This document shows positions 1 to 9,252 of a DNA stretch of 64,000 nt, piece by piece. The notes beneath the pieces are model-generated. The model saw only the letters and a program-made list of their open reading frames with translations, had not been told where the DNA came from and did not search any database. The DNA comes from Mesorhizobium sp. (GTDB lineage Bacteria; Pseudomonadota; Alphaproteobacteria; Rhizobiales; Rhizobiaceae). The translations under genes were made by a program, and so were the position numbers. The first letter of the stretch is position 1; each line of letters opens with the position of its first letter. The stretch lies in NCBI GenBank assembly GCA_022833215.1, contig JAIPUZ010000115.1:1-64000 (forward strand), written 5' to 3'.

Positions 1-1447
1 TCTCCATGTCGCCCATGTCGCCTTCCGGGTTCCAGATGGCGGCGGCATGGCTGATGCCGTCGGCGATGGCGGAAGCGCCGACGCCGTTGGCCGCGCATTC
101 GAACGAGTTGACGGCATGGATCTCGTCATACTGGTTGAACCCGCCGCCCTGCAGCCAGTTGGAGGTGTTGGCGTTGCCGGCATTGACCTCTTCCAGATAG
201 CCGCGCCCGAAATAGGCCCGGCTGAGGCCGCGCCACAGCGAGGTCCACGACGAGACCAGGAAGTGCCACGAGTAGCTGAAGGCCACGCGCCGGTCGTCCG
301 GGTTCATCCATGTGCCCTTCGGCAGGCGGAATTCCGTGCCGTAGGCGGCCCCGTCGTTGATCATCTCGGTCGGGATCAGCGTCTGCGTCATCATCACCCA
401 GATGCCGGAGGTGAAGGAGACGGCATGGGCGTTGTAGGTGTGCCAGCCCCACCGGCTCGACCCTTCGAAGTCCAGCCGCCATGTGCCGTCCTTGCGGATC
501 GTCATCTCCGAAGGCGTGTGCATGATGGTGTCGACCTTGGCGAAGTCGGACGGAACGCGCACGTCCTCGTGCTCGTAGGGAACGTCGACGAAGCCGACCT
601 GACGGTACTTGCCGGGAATGGTCATCGCCCGGATGCGGGCCTGAAGGCCGACACGGCCATGCTCGATGGCCTCGTAGGCGAACTTCCAGTAAGCCTCGAT
701 GCCTTCGTCGGCGATCACTTCCTCGACCAGCTTGCGGATCATGTGGCAGCCGGCGACGCGGGTGCGTTCGTCGAGCATCCAGTAGCGCGTGGTGCGCACC
801 ATGCGCTGCGATTCGTGCAGCCAGTCGCGGAACAGCGTGTCGTCGGCGCCGATCTTGCGGCAGGTGATGGAGTAGCCGTCGCCGAAGCGCTGCACCTGGC
901 CCGTGGACATGGAGCCCGGCCCGACCGAGCCGGTGTCGATGACGTGGGTGACGCCGCCGACCCAGCCGATCAGCTTCTCCTCATGGAAGATCGGCACAAT
1001 GGTGTGGATGTCGCACGGATGCACGTTTCCGATCAGCGAGTCGTTGTTGCAGAAGATGTCCTTGTCCTTGATGCCGGGGTTATGCTCCCAGCCGTTCTCG
1101 ATCATGTACTTGATCGCCGCACCCATGGTTCCGACATGGATGATGATGCCGGTGGAGGTGAGGATGGCGTCGCCGGCCGCGTTGTAGAGGGTGAAGCAAA
1201 GCTCGCCCTCCTGCTCCACGATCGGGCTCGCCGCGATCTTCTTGGCCGTCTCGCGGGCATCGACGACGCCGGCGCGCAGCCGCGAGAACAGCTTGTTGTA
1301 GAGAATGGGCTGGCTGTCGCGCAGCTCCATCTTCTTTATCCCGCCATAGTGGCCGGACTTCTTCGTGGCTTCCATCAGGCGGTCGCGGTGCTCTTTCAGA
1401 GTCTCCCCGCCCCGCACGATGCCTTCGAGTTTGGTGTGCATATTCAT
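1..1447 (-). CDS. acxB: Acetone carboxylase alpha subunit, HyuB family (3' end outside window)
   Basis: This is the first 482 codons of a HyuB/hydantoinase-B-type protein; acetone carboxylase alpha subunits are about 770 residues, so roughly a third lies beyond position 1. With AcxA and AcxC it carboxylates acetone to acetoacetate in the cytoplasm at the expense of ATP. The start is the ATG at 1447 (MNMHTKLEG), preceded by GGGAGG nine bases upstream. That Shine-Dalgarno overlaps the acxA stop region, so the two genes are translationally linked. The identity rests on the HyuB-like sequence together with the directly upstream, very recognisable acxA and the acxR-type regulator. acxC would be expected just left of the window. 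Confidence is high for the family and good for the exact complex. Confidence 0.9.
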   Translation of the reverse strand, partial: MNMHTKLEGIVRGGETLKEHRDRLMEATKKSGHYGGIKKMELRDSQPILYNKLFSRLRAGVVDARETAKKIAASPIVEQEGELCFTLYNAAGDAILTSTGIIIHVGTMGAAIKYMIENGWEHNPGIKDKDIFCNNDSLIGNVHPCDIHTIVPIFHEEKLIGWVGGVTHVIDTGSVGPGSMSTGQVQRFGDGYSITCRKIGADDTLFRDWLHESQRMVRTTRYWMLDERTRVAGCHMIRKLVEEVIADEGIEAYWKFAYEAIEHGRVGLQARIRAMTIPGKYRQVGFVDVPYEHEDVRVPSDFAKVDTIMHTPSEMTIRKDGTWRLDFEGSSRWGWHTYNAHAVSFTSGIWVMMTQTLIPTEMINDGAAYGTEFRLPKGTWMNPDDRRVAFSYSWHFLVSSWTSLWRGLSRAYFGRGYLEEVNAGNANTSNWLQGGGFNQYDEIHAVNSFECAANGVGASAIADGISHAAAIWNPEGDMGDME

Positions 1448-1461
1448 CTTGGTCTTCCTCC

Positions 1462-3615
1462 CTAGATTTCCTTCAGGTGGAACAGGCGGTGGCCGTCCAG
1501 ACGCGTTTCGAAGCCGCCGGGCACGACGAAGGTGGTGGCGTCGGATTCGATGATCGCGGGTCCCTTGATGCGGTTGCCGGGGCGCAGCGTTTCCATCTGG
1601 TAGAGCTGGGCATCCACCCATTTCCCGTGCCGGTAGAACTTGCGGGTTCCGAGCTTCGCGGCTTCAGGCGGCGTTTCGCTGCCTTCCGCCTCGAACGGGA
1701 TCTTCGGCTTCGGGATCGGCACGGTGCCGCGCATGATCGCACCGGTGACCGAATAGCCGAGTTCCGGCGAGCGGGCCGAAGCGGCATAGACGCGTCCGTA
1801 GGTGTCGTTGAAGGCCCCCACCAGCGCATCCCAGTCTTCAGCCGTCGAGGCGCTCCCGATCGGGCTGTCGATTTCCAGATCGTTGAGCTGGCCGCGATAC
1901 TGCATGCGGAAGCCGGGCTGGAGCACGACCTGATCGGCGCTGTAGCCGTTCAGCGCGAATTCCTCCAGAACGCGCTGTGCAAGTTCCTGCCACGCTTCGT
2001 CGAGCGAGGCGACCTGCGCGGTCTTCTGGTCGTCGGCCGCATCCTCCGGCAGGTTGATGTCGAGCGACTTGTCGTAGCGGTACTCGAAATCGGCCGCCGC
2101 GCAGCCGAAGGCCGAGAAGCCCGCCGCCCATGCCGGCACGATGACATCCTCGAAGCCCAGCCCCTCGGTGTAGCCATAGGTATGGACCGGCCCCGCACCG
2201 CCATAGGAGAAGCAGGTGAAGGAGCCCGGGCTGTAGCCCTTGCCCGAGATCATGGAGCGCAGATAGTCGCGCAGCTCGCTGTCCAGAAGCTCGATGACGC
2301 CGGCGGCGGCTTCCTCCACCGAAAGGCCGAGCGGATCGGCGATCTGCTCCTTCATCGCGTTCCATGCGCGCTCGCGGTCGAGCTTGACCTGGCCGCCGAG
2401 GAAGTTGTCCGGGTTCAGATAGCCGAGGATGACGTGGCAGTCGGAGATCGTCACCGTCTCGATGCCCGATTCCGCCCAGCAGACGCCGACGCGATAGCCG
2501 GCGCTGTCCGGCCCCAGCTTGATCGCCCTGGTGTAGGGGTCGAGGCGGATATAGCTGCCCGCGCCGGAACCGACCGAGTCCATGGCCACCAGCGGCAGCG
2601 ACAGCACGAGGCGGGCCATGTCGGGGTCGTTGCGGATCGACATCTCGCCCTGCGTGATCAGCGCCACGTCGAACGAGGTGCCGCCGATATCGGAGCAGGC
2701 GATGTTCTTGTAGCCCAGCACCTCGCCCAGATACTTGGCGCCGATGACGCCGCCGATCGGCCCCGAAACGATGGTGCGGGCCAGTTCCTTGGCCTTCCAG
2801 GAAATGGTGCCGCCATGGGTGGCCATCACCCGCATGTCGAATTTCGAGCCATGCTCCTTGAACGAGCCGGAGATCTTCTGGAGCGTCCGGCGCGAGGGCT
2901 CCGCCGCGAAGGCTTCGAGGATGGTGGTGTTGGTGCGGTGGGTTTCCTTGCGCACCGGATAGTAGTCGGTGGAAGCGAAGACGGGGATCGTCTTGCCGGC
3001 CCTGGCGATCTCTTCCTGCACGATGTCGCGCACGCGCCGCTCATGTTGGGGATTCCTGTAGCTGTGCAGCAGGGAGATGACGATGCCTTCCACATCCTGT
3101 TCGATCAGTTCCTGCGCCGCCTTGCGCGCCATGTCCTCGCGCAGCGGGATCACCACCTTGCCGAACATGTCGACGCGCTCCATAACCCCGCGGGTGAGAT
3201 GGCGCGGCACCAGCGGATCGTCGAAATAGTGCGTGTTGAGGTGGATGCGATCCTCATAGGCGAAGCCCAGATAGGCCTGGATCGCGCGGCCCATGCGGTG
3301 GAAGTCCTCCATGCCGGCATTGACGATGAGGCCGGTGCGCAGGCCCTTGCGCTGCACCACGCGGTTCAGCATCGCCGTGCCGGAATAGACGCCGGTCTGG
3401 ATGGTGGACAAAGCCTGGTCGAGCTCGAGGCCCCACTGGCCAAGACCCTCGCGGGAGCTTTCGATCAGCCCCAGCGCTTCGTTTTCAGGGGTCGACTGCG
3501 CCTTGCCGACCACGAACTCGCCGTCGGAATCGACGAAGAACGTATCGGTCATGGTGCCGCCGGCATCGATGCCGAGCACCTGCACCGTTCGCGTATTCTG
3601 TTTCTCCAACTGCAT
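1462..3615 (-). CDS. acxA: Acetone carboxylase beta subunit, HyuA family
   Basis: The ATP-binding HyuA-type subunit of acetone carboxylase. The sequence has the N-terminal phosphate-binding motif (GIDAGGTMTDTFFVD), a second actin-like motif near the middle (DIGGTSFDVAL) and the HyuA C-terminal region. An upstream ATG at 3633 gives six extra residues, but GGGAGGA lies inside those codons, six bases before the ATG at 3615. I therefore start at MQLEKQN, giving 717 residues, the size known for AcxA of Xanthobacter. The downstream gene acxB follows after 14 bases. It is probably expressed under AcxR when acetone or isopropanol is present. Acetophenone carboxylase subunits are related, but the high recalled similarity to AcxA and the acxR-acxA-acxB order favour acetone carboxylase. 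Confidence 0.93.
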   Translation of the reverse strand: MQLEKQNTRTVQVLGIDAGGTMTDTFFVDSDGEFVVGKAQSTPENEALGLIESSREGLGQWGLELDQALSTIQTGVYSGTAMLNRVVQRKGLRTGLIVNAGMEDFHRMGRAIQAYLGFAYEDRIHLNTHYFDDPLVPRHLTRGVMERVDMFGKVVIPLREDMARKAAQELIEQDVEGIVISLLHSYRNPQHERRVRDIVQEEIARAGKTIPVFASTDYYPVRKETHRTNTTILEAFAAEPSRRTLQKISGSFKEHGSKFDMRVMATHGGTISWKAKELARTIVSGPIGGVIGAKYLGEVLGYKNIACSDIGGTSFDVALITQGEMSIRNDPDMARLVLSLPLVAMDSVGSGAGSYIRLDPYTRAIKLGPDSAGYRVGVCWAESGIETVTISDCHVILGYLNPDNFLGGQVKLDRERAWNAMKEQIADPLGLSVEEAAAGVIELLDSELRDYLRSMISGKGYSPGSFTCFSYGGAGPVHTYGYTEGLGFEDVIVPAWAAGFSAFGCAAADFEYRYDKSLDINLPEDAADDQKTAQVASLDEAWQELAQRVLEEFALNGYSADQVVLQPGFRMQYRGQLNDLEIDSPIGSASTAEDWDALVGAFNDTYGRVYAASARSPELGYSVTGAIMRGTVPIPKPKIPFEAEGSETPPEAAKLGTRKFYRHGKWVDAQLYQMETLRPGNRIKGPAIIESDATTFVVPGGFETRLDGHRLFHLKEI

Positions 3616-3697
3616 TCTGAATCCTCCCTTCATGACCGCACCCGCAAGATCGGGATCGGCCGCAGGGCAAATGTGGATTCAGAACGGCTTCGCCGGA

Positions 3698-3714
3698 CGT
3701 CCGATTTTCGGACG
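3698..3714. promoter_or_regulatory. Perfect inverted repeat upstream of acxA
   Basis: CGTCCGA and TCGGACG flank a TTT spacer, a perfect 7-bp dyad centred about 90 bases upstream of the acxA start at 3615. The distance fits an activator site for AcxR (inference). I could not find a canonical -24/-12 (TGGCAC-N5-TTGC) promoter between it and acxA. Confidence 0.4.
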
Positions 3715-3742
3715 CTCCGACGGACATGTTGCGGATGCTAAG

Positions 3743-3895
3743 GCATGTCGCCCGAAAGCGGGAACCTGTTTCGGGACAACGACATGCGTAAAAACAGGAA
3801 CTTGAAGCGCAAGGAGCGGATCGGAAAGATCGCGACGCGCTTCAAGGCATCGTACCGGAAAGCGGAGCACGGCTTCCGGCGATTCCGATGCTCTA
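3743..3895. repeat. Palindromic intergenic mosaic element (RIME-like)
   Basis: Three consecutive palindromes fill the acxR-acxA gap. The first, 3743-3787, pairs GCATGTCG with CGACATGC and, inside that, CCCGAAA with TTTCGGG. The second, 3801-3846, pairs CTTGAAGCGC with GCGCTTCAAG. The third, 3855-3879, pairs CCGGAA with TTCCGG. The composition, including the GACATGCGTAAAAAC segment, matches the mosaic repeats common between genes in Rhizobiales. It lies upstream of acxA, so it could also attenuate readthrough from acxR. Confidence 0.7.
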
Positions 3896-3950
3896 TCAAT
3901 GGCTTGGGTCGTTCTTCGTGCATCCGGACGGACGCACGGCGGTCCTTCGG

Positions 3951-5777
3951 TCAGCTCCTGCGAGGGCGGGCGATGCCGTAGCTGTCGAGCTTGAGGTAGA
4001 GGGTGGAGCGCGCGATGCCCAGCCGCCTTGCCGCCTCTGTGAGGTTGCCGCCGGACAGCTCGACGGCTTCGAGGATTTCGGCCTTTTCCGAGCCGCGCAG
4101 CGTGTGGTCCTCGCGGCTCGCTGACTGGTTCAGCATCTCGGGCGGCAGGTTCCGCTCGTCGATCAGGCCGCTCGGGGACAGGGCGTCGAGCGCTGCTACC
4201 ATATTGGACATTTCCAGCAGGTTTCCCGGCCAGTGATAGGCCGCCAGCACCCCGAGCGCGCCTGAGGTGAAACGCAGCTCGCGGCCGCCCGTGGTGCGGG
4301 CATGGCGGGCGGCGATCATGTTCAGCGATGGAACGATCTCCTGCCGCCGTTCGCGCAGCGGCGGTATCACCAGCCGCGCGCCGGCCAGCCGGTAGTAGAG
4401 ATCGCCGCGGAACCTGCCCTCCTGCATGGCTCCGTAGAGCGGGGTCGACGACAGCGACAACAGCTTAATGCCGGTGCGCGCCCGCGCGCTGACCTGCTCC
4501 AGCAGGCTGAGCAGCAGCTTCTGCGCCTCCGGCGGCGTGGCGCCCGGACGGTCGAGGCAGAGCGCGCCGCCGCTCTCGGCAAGCTGCTCCAGCATGGCGG
4601 AGCGCCGTGTCTCGCGCGCAAGGTCCTCGCGCAGCGCCTGCGCCGTCAGCGTCGAGCAGTCCAGCATCTCGAAGCTGCCTCCCGCCTGCGGGCTGGCGCG
4701 ATGGATGGCCTGCGCGAGGAAGGTCTTGCCGGTTCCCGTCTCGCCCTCGATGAGGATGGGGATATGCACGCCGGCAAGGCGCTGGGCCTGGCCGCACAGC
4801 GCGAAGGTGACCGGGCCGATGCTGCCGATCTTGTCGAGCTCGGCTCCGTTGCTGACCGGCACGGGGCGCCTGCGCCGCAGCGAAAGCATGACGCCCACCG
4901 CGTCCTCGCCCTCGGCAATGACTTCCAGATCGGCCCCCGGAAGGGAGCCCGACAGCGCTTCGGCGATGTCGCCGGGCATCCGCCCCATCAGATCGGGTAT
5001 GCGGGCGCGCAGGGAATCGAGTGCGTCGTTGTCATCGCACAGACGACGGAAATCCTCGGTGGCGAAGACGTCGCGGCCCGTGCGGTCCAGCACCAGAACG
5101 GGGTCGGAGCCGAGCCGGGGCCTGCGCATGTGCAGGCGCTCCACCAGCTTCTCCCGCTCCATGGCGTAGTTGCGTCCGAGGTCGGCCTCGATCTGCAACG
5201 CCAGCGTGGCCGAAAGCGCCGCCGCATTCATCTGCTCTACTTCGTTGGGCCAGGAAATGTCGAGGACGCCGAGCAGCCTGCCGTCGGCGGGATCGGTGAT
5301 CGGCGTGGCCGCGCAGTTCCAGCGGTGGATTTCCTCGCAATAGTGCTCCACGCTGCTGATCTGCATGGGCCGGCGCAGATGGATGGCGGTGCCGATGGCG
5401 TTGGTGCCGATCGAGGATTCGTTCCAGCGCCCGCCGACATGGAGATGATTCTCGCGGCCCCGCGCCTGCGTGGCCTCGTCGCCGGCGACATCGAGCACCA
5501 CGCCCCTGTCGTTGCACAAAAGCAGCATGTTGCCGGTGTGGTTGAGCAGATAGCCGGCTTTCTGAAGCGCCACGCGCGCGCCGAGGCGCAGCCGGCGGGC
5601 TTCCCGGCGGCGGGCCACGAGTTCGCTTTCGCCGAGCTTCGGCGCGCTCTTGAGACTGGTTATGCCGCTGCTGGCGCTGCGCTGCCAGCTTTGAAGCACA
5701 AGTTCGCGTACGCTGAGAGGAACACGCCCGACGGCCATGAACTCTTCCCAGTCCCGTTTCGTAATGCTGGCTACCAT
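3951..5777 (-). CDS. acxR: AcoR/AcxR-type transcriptional activator lacking the GAFTGA loop
   Basis: A bacterial enhancer-binding-type regulator of 608 residues. An N-terminal GAF-like sensor (about residues 60-200, with the AcoR signature GTNAIGTAI) is followed by an AAA+ domain with Walker A GETGTGKT, arginine-rich EGRFRGDLYYRL and PPLRERR, and a C-terminal Fis-type helix-turn-helix (GNLTEAARRLGIARSTLYLK). The start is the ATG at 5777 with GGAGGAACAG just upstream; a longer frame from 5822 has no such site. Oddly, the sigma-54 contact loop GAFTGA is absent and Walker B reads LCLDR instead of LFLDE. The spacing between Walker A and B is about seven residues shorter than in NtrC. It probably controls acxAB, but perhaps through sigma-70 holoenzyme. 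Confidence 0.88.
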   Translation of the reverse strand: MVASITKRDWEEFMAVGRVPLSVRELVLQSWQRSASSGITSLKSAPKLGESELVARRREARRLRLGARVALQKAGYLLNHTGNMLLLCNDRGVVLDVAGDEATQARGRENHLHVGGRWNESSIGTNAIGTAIHLRRPMQISSVEHYCEEIHRWNCAATPITDPADGRLLGVLDISWPNEVEQMNAAALSATLALQIEADLGRNYAMEREKLVERLHMRRPRLGSDPVLVLDRTGRDVFATEDFRRLCDDNDALDSLRARIPDLMGRMPGDIAEALSGSLPGADLEVIAEGEDAVGVMLSLRRRRPVPVSNGAELDKIGSIGPVTFALCGQAQRLAGVHIPILIEGETGTGKTFLAQAIHRASPQAGGSFEMLDCSTLTAQALREDLARETRRSAMLEQLAESGGALCLDRPGATPPEAQKLLLSLLEQVSARARTGIKLLSLSSTPLYGAMQEGRFRGDLYYRLAGARLVIPPLRERRQEIVPSLNMIAARHARTTGGRELRFTSGALGVLAAYHWPGNLLEMSNMVAALDALSPSGLIDERNLPPEMLNQSASREDHTLRGSEKAEILEAVELSGGNLTEAARRLGIARSTLYLKLDSYGIARPRRS

Positions 5778-6292
5778 CTGTTCCTCCCGGGCAAATGGCG
5801 ACGCCGGATCATAGTGCAGCATTGCACGCGATGTAAGTGCGTAATCTGCGCCTTATGCGACTATGCTCTCAGAAGGCGGCCCGAAGAGCCGTTCCGGCCG
5901 GCGCAAACACCCGCAAACGCGGCACCGCAGATGCTGCTGCCTGAGGCCGATGCCATATTCGCGGTCGAGGCACTTGCTGTGGGAGCACCCACAGCCCTCA
6001 TTCCGACGGATCTGTAGCTGGCAGAGCTTGCCTCTGTTTCCCCCTGAGGGTTTCAGGAATCTGCGCATGACGGATGATGGCTGCGAGCAGCGACCGGGAT
6101 CCACGGGGGGCACCGCCATCCGGGTCCGCGGCCTGTTGATCCGCCGCAACATGGCGTGGCGGCTATGGCGAAAGGCTCATCAGGCCACCGCACGACAAGC
6201 CCATATAAAACAAAATCGCTGGAATGCCGGGCATGTCGCCCGCAAACATGGACCGGAAACGCAACGGCTTCCGGTCCACGGTCCGTCCACCG
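5778..6292. other. Intergenic region upstream of acxR
   Basis: This 515-base gap lies between two minus-strand genes. Near acxR it holds a small dyad (GTGCA-GCAT-TGCAC, 5814-5827) that could be an autoregulatory site. Near the semialdehyde dehydrogenase stop it holds a hairpin and a short mosaic-repeat fragment. I see no convincing coding region. Confidence 0.5.
6228..6277 (-). terminator. Hairpin after the semialdehyde dehydrogenase, with mosaic-repeat fragment
   Basis: GGACCGGAA at 6250-6258 pairs with TTCCGGTCC at 6269-6277, a 9-bp perfect stem with a 10-base loop, 16 bases past the stop of the minus-strand gene at 6293. The adjoining GGGCATGTCGCCCG resembles the mosaic repeat at 3743. 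There is no long T run, so termination is only probable. Confidence 0.45.
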
Positions 6293-7729
6293 TTACCCTG
6301 CTGCCTGGGATATGAACTTGGTGACCAGATATGCCTCGAGGGCCTCCGTTCCGCCCTCGGAGCCGTAGCCGCTGTCCTTGACGCCCCCAAACGGCACTTC
6401 CGGCAGCGCCAGCCCGAGATGGTTGAGTGTCAGCATGCCCGTCTCCAGCTCCTGCCCCAGCGTGGTTGCCGTCTTCACCGAAGCGGTGAAGGCATAGGCG
6501 GCAAGCCCGTATGGCAGACGGTTGGCCTCGGCCACCACCTCATCGAAGCCCCTGAACGGCGCCACCAGCGCCACCGGCCCGAACGGCTCCTCGTTCATGA
6601 TGCGCATGTCGCCGGTCACGCCCGACAGCACCGTGGGCTCGTAGAAGCTGCCCTTGTTGCCGATGCGCTTGCCGCCGGTCTCCAGCTTCGCGCCCTGGCT
6701 GACCGCCTCGGCGATCAGCGCATCGACCGCCTGAACCCGCCGCTCGTTGACCAGCGGCCCCATCTGCGTGCCCTCGGCCAGACCGTCGCCCACCTTGACG
6801 GCCTTCACCTTGCCCACGAACTTCTCGAGAAACGGCTGGTAGGCGCGTTCCTGGATCAGGAAGCGGGTGGGCGACACGCACACCTGCCCGGCATTGCGCA
6901 GCTTCGATGCGGCCAGCAGTTCCGCCGCCTTGTCGAGGTCGGCATCGTCGAACACGATGGCCGGCGCATGGCCGCCGAGCTCCATCGTCGCCCGCTTCAT
7001 GTGCTGGCCGGCCAGAGCGGCCAGATGCTTGCCCACCGGGACCGAGCCGGTGAACGATACCTTGCGGATCACGGGATGCGGCACCAGATAGCCCGAGATG
7101 TCTGGCGGATTGCCGTAGACCAGGTTGAGCACGCCGGCAGGCAGGCCGGCATCCCTGAAAATGTCGGCGAGCGCGGCCGGCGAGGCAGGCGTTTCCTCCG
7201 GCGGCTTGACGATGATCGAGCAGCCGGTGGCAAGGGCGGCGCCGATCTTGCGCACGGCCTGCGAGACCGGGAAGTTCCACGGCGTGAATGCCGCCACCGG
7301 GCCGACCGGCTCCTTCACGACGAGCTGGCAGACGCCCTCCGCCCGCGCCGGCACGATGCGGCCGTAGGTGCGCCGGCCCTCTTCGGCGAACCAGTCGATG
7401 ATGTCAGCCGAACCGTTGAGCTCGGTCACCGCCTCGCCCAGCGGCTTGCCCTGCTCGGCGGTCAGGAGCTCGGCGATGCCCGGCGCGCGTTCGCGCAGCA
7501 GCCGCGCCGCCTCGCGCAGCACCTTGCTGCGCTCGAAGGGCGAAACCTTGCGCCACACCCGGAAACCGCGCTCGGCCGCCGCCAGCGCCCGGTCGAGATC
7601 GGCCCGGGTGGCGCAGGCGACAGTCCCGATCACCTCGCCCGTCGCGGGATTGTGGACGTCCTGCGTCCCACCCTCCGAAGCCGCACTCCACGCCCCGTCA
7701 ATGAAAAGTCCTACCTGCGGGTATTTCAT
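6293..7729 (-). CDS. NAD(P)-dependent succinate-semialdehyde dehydrogenase family protein
   Basis: An aldehyde dehydrogenase of 478 residues. The catalytic glutamate motif MELGGHAP, the catalytic cysteine in [11 protein letters not shown] and the C-terminal [16 protein letters not shown] are those of GabD-like semialdehyde dehydrogenases. The start is the ATG at 7729 (MKYPQVGLF); a TTG at 7759 would add ten residues. It lies 50 bases downstream of a class III aminotransferase on the same strand. The pair would convert an omega-amino acid to its semialdehyde and then to a dicarboxylate. The exact substrate (succinate, malonate or glutarate semialdehyde) cannot be read from sequence. Confidence 0.88.
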   Translation of the reverse strand: MKYPQVGLFIDGAWSAASEGGTQDVHNPATGEVIGTVACATRADLDRALAAAERGFRVWRKVSPFERSKVLREAARLLRERAPGIAELLTAEQGKPLGEAVTELNGSADIIDWFAEEGRRTYGRIVPARAEGVCQLVVKEPVGPVAAFTPWNFPVSQAVRKIGAALATGCSIIVKPPEETPASPAALADIFRDAGLPAGVLNLVYGNPPDISGYLVPHPVIRKVSFTGSVPVGKHLAALAGQHMKRATMELGGHAPAIVFDDADLDKAAELLAASKLRNAGQVCVSPTRFLIQERAYQPFLEKFVGKVKAVKVGDGLAEGTQMGPLVNERRVQAVDALIAEAVSQGAKLETGGKRIGNKGSFYEPTVLSGVTGDMRIMNEEPFGPVALVAPFRGFDEVVAEANRLPYGLAAYAFTASVKTATTLGQELETGMLTLNHLGLALPEVPFGGVKDSGYGSEGGTEALEAYLVTKFISQAAG

Positions 7730-7779
7730 TCGTGTCCATCCATGAATACTGGCTCTCAATAATGACGACCGCTGGAATA

Positions 7780-9147
7780 TCAGCGTTCGAGTTCGTCCCG
7801 CACGTCTTCTATCGCAAACGACAGCGCCTGTACGAGTTCATCTATCTGTTCCGGCTCGATAACATATGGCGGGCAAAGCGCCAGCACGTCGCCCATGTTG
7901 CGAAGGATAATGCCATGCGCCCGGCAAGCGCGCTCGACACGCGCACCGACACGCGCCTCGGCCGGAAAGCTCTCTCCGGTGGCGCGGTCCGCCACCAGTT
8001 CGACCCCCGCTATCAGGCCCACGGAGCGGATCTCGCCCACCATCGGATGATCGGCCAGAGCCTCGGCCAGCCGCGTCCGCATGCGCTCTCCGAGGCTGCA
8101 GGCACGCGCAACGACGTCCATTTCACGGTAAATTCGCAGCGCCTCCGCCGCCACCGCCGATGTGACGGGATGCCCCGAATAGGTGAAGCCGTGGCCGAAC
8201 ACCCCGTTGCGCTGGCCTTCGTCGGCGATCGCCTGATAGAGCTTGTCCGATACAACCACAGCGGCGATCGGCAGATAACCCGACGACAGGCCCTTGGCGA
8301 CCGAGAACATGTCGGGGACGAAGCCGAAGGTCTGGCTGCCGAACCAGTTGCCGGTGCGTCCGAAGCCGCAGACCACCTCGTCGGCCAGAAGCAGGATGTC
8401 ATATTTGTCGAGCAGCTTGCGCAGTCTGGGAAAATAGCCTTGCGGCGGAACGATCACACCGCCGGCGCCCATCACCGGCTCGGCAATCATGGCCGCCACG
8501 CTGTCGGGGTCGGCCTGCAGGATGATCGCCTCCAGTTCGTGGATGAGCCGATCGACGAATTCCTCCTCGCTCTCGCCCGGCCGGCCTTCGCGATAGTGAT
8601 GCGGCTTACCGGCGTAAAGGATGTCGTCCGTGGCCATGTTGAATGACCTGTGCATGTGCGGCAGGCCGCTGAGCGCCGCTCCCATGACCGTGCTGCCGTG
8701 GAACGCTCCCTTGCGGCTGATGATGCGGCGCTTGCCCGGCTTGCCGCGCGCGGCCTGATAGTACCAGGCCAGCTTGATCATCGAATCGTTGGCTTCCGAG
8801 CCGGAGTTCGCGAAAAATATCTTGCAGGGGGCCAGCGGCGAGACCGAAGCGATCTGGTCCATGAGGTCGATGCACGCCTCGTTGGAACGGTGATTGAAGG
8901 TATGATAGTTGGCCAGCCGGCCGAACTGGTCGCTGGCCACGGCGGCCAGCCTCGAATCGTTGAAGCCCAGCGATGCCGTCCACAGGCCCGCCATCCCTTC
9001 CATGTAGCGCCTGCCGGCGTCGTCGCGCACATACACGCCCTCGCCGCCGGTGATGATCAGCGGGCCTTCCTGCTCGTGACGCCTCGGATCTGTCTGCGAG
9101 TGCAGATGCAGTTTCATATCGATGGCGCGCGCCGAGTTTTGAAGCAT
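7780..9147 (-). CDS. Class III (omega) aminotransferase
   Basis: A PLP-dependent fold-type I aminotransferase of 455 residues. It carries the [13 protein letters not shown] cofactor segment, the [15 protein letters not shown] aspartate motif and the Schiff-base lysine in [13 protein letters not shown]. The sequence resembles putrescine/beta-alanine/GABA-pyruvate transaminases. The start is the ATG at 9147, with weak GCGGGA upstream; an internal ATG at 9117 has no ribosome site. It is the first gene of a two-gene unit with the semialdehyde dehydrogenase at 6293. It is transcribed divergently from the transketolase pair across a 105-base gap containing a palindrome. Confidence 0.9.
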   Translation of the reverse strand: MLQNSARAIDMKLHLHSQTDPRRHEQEGPLIITGGEGVYVRDDAGRRYMEGMAGLWTASLGFNDSRLAAVASDQFGRLANYHTFNHRSNEACIDLMDQIASVSPLAPCKIFFANSGSEANDSMIKLAWYYQAARGKPGKRRIISRKGAFHGSTVMGAALSGLPHMHRSFNMATDDILYAGKPHHYREGRPGESEEEFVDRLIHELEAIILQADPDSVAAMIAEPVMGAGGVIVPPQGYFPRLRKLLDKYDILLLADEVVCGFGRTGNWFGSQTFGFVPDMFSVAKGLSSGYLPIAAVVVSDKLYQAIADEGQRNGVFGHGFTYSGHPVTSAVAAEALRIYREMDVVARACSLGERMRTRLAEALADHPMVGEIRSVGLIAGVELVADRATGESFPAEARVGARVERACRAHGIILRNMGDVLALCPPYVIEPEQIDELVQALSFAIEDVRDELER

Positions 9148-9197
9148 GCTGTGTTTCCCGCGGTGCTGGCGATTGCTATTGCGGCTCGATCCAGTAT

Positions 9198-9212
9198 CTT
9201 ATAACTTATAAG
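9198..9212. promoter_or_regulatory. Perfect palindrome in the divergent promoter
   Basis: CTTATAA-C-TTATAAG is a perfect 7-bp dyad in an AT-rich patch between the aminotransferase and the transketolase genes. A partly matching TATCTTGTA occurs at about 11225-11233, just before the GntR gene, against TATCTTATA here. The most economical reading is an operator for the GntR protein at 11288 (inference). Confidence 0.5.
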
Positions 9213-9252
9213 TTGTCGAGCGCAGGGCGCATAGAACCAGCAAGGGGACAAA

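Noticed and set aside
1477..3741. A 754-codon open frame on the plus strand
   Set aside because: It is antisense to acxA, with the Arg/Asp/Gly/Val-rich composition typical of mirror frames in high-GC DNA. The same applies to the long frames antisense to 20746-22686, 29751-33377 and 36670-38205.
3616..3742. A sigma-54 promoter for acxA
   Set aside because: I read the minus strand for GG-N10-GC elements with TGGC/TTGC context and found none with correct spacing.
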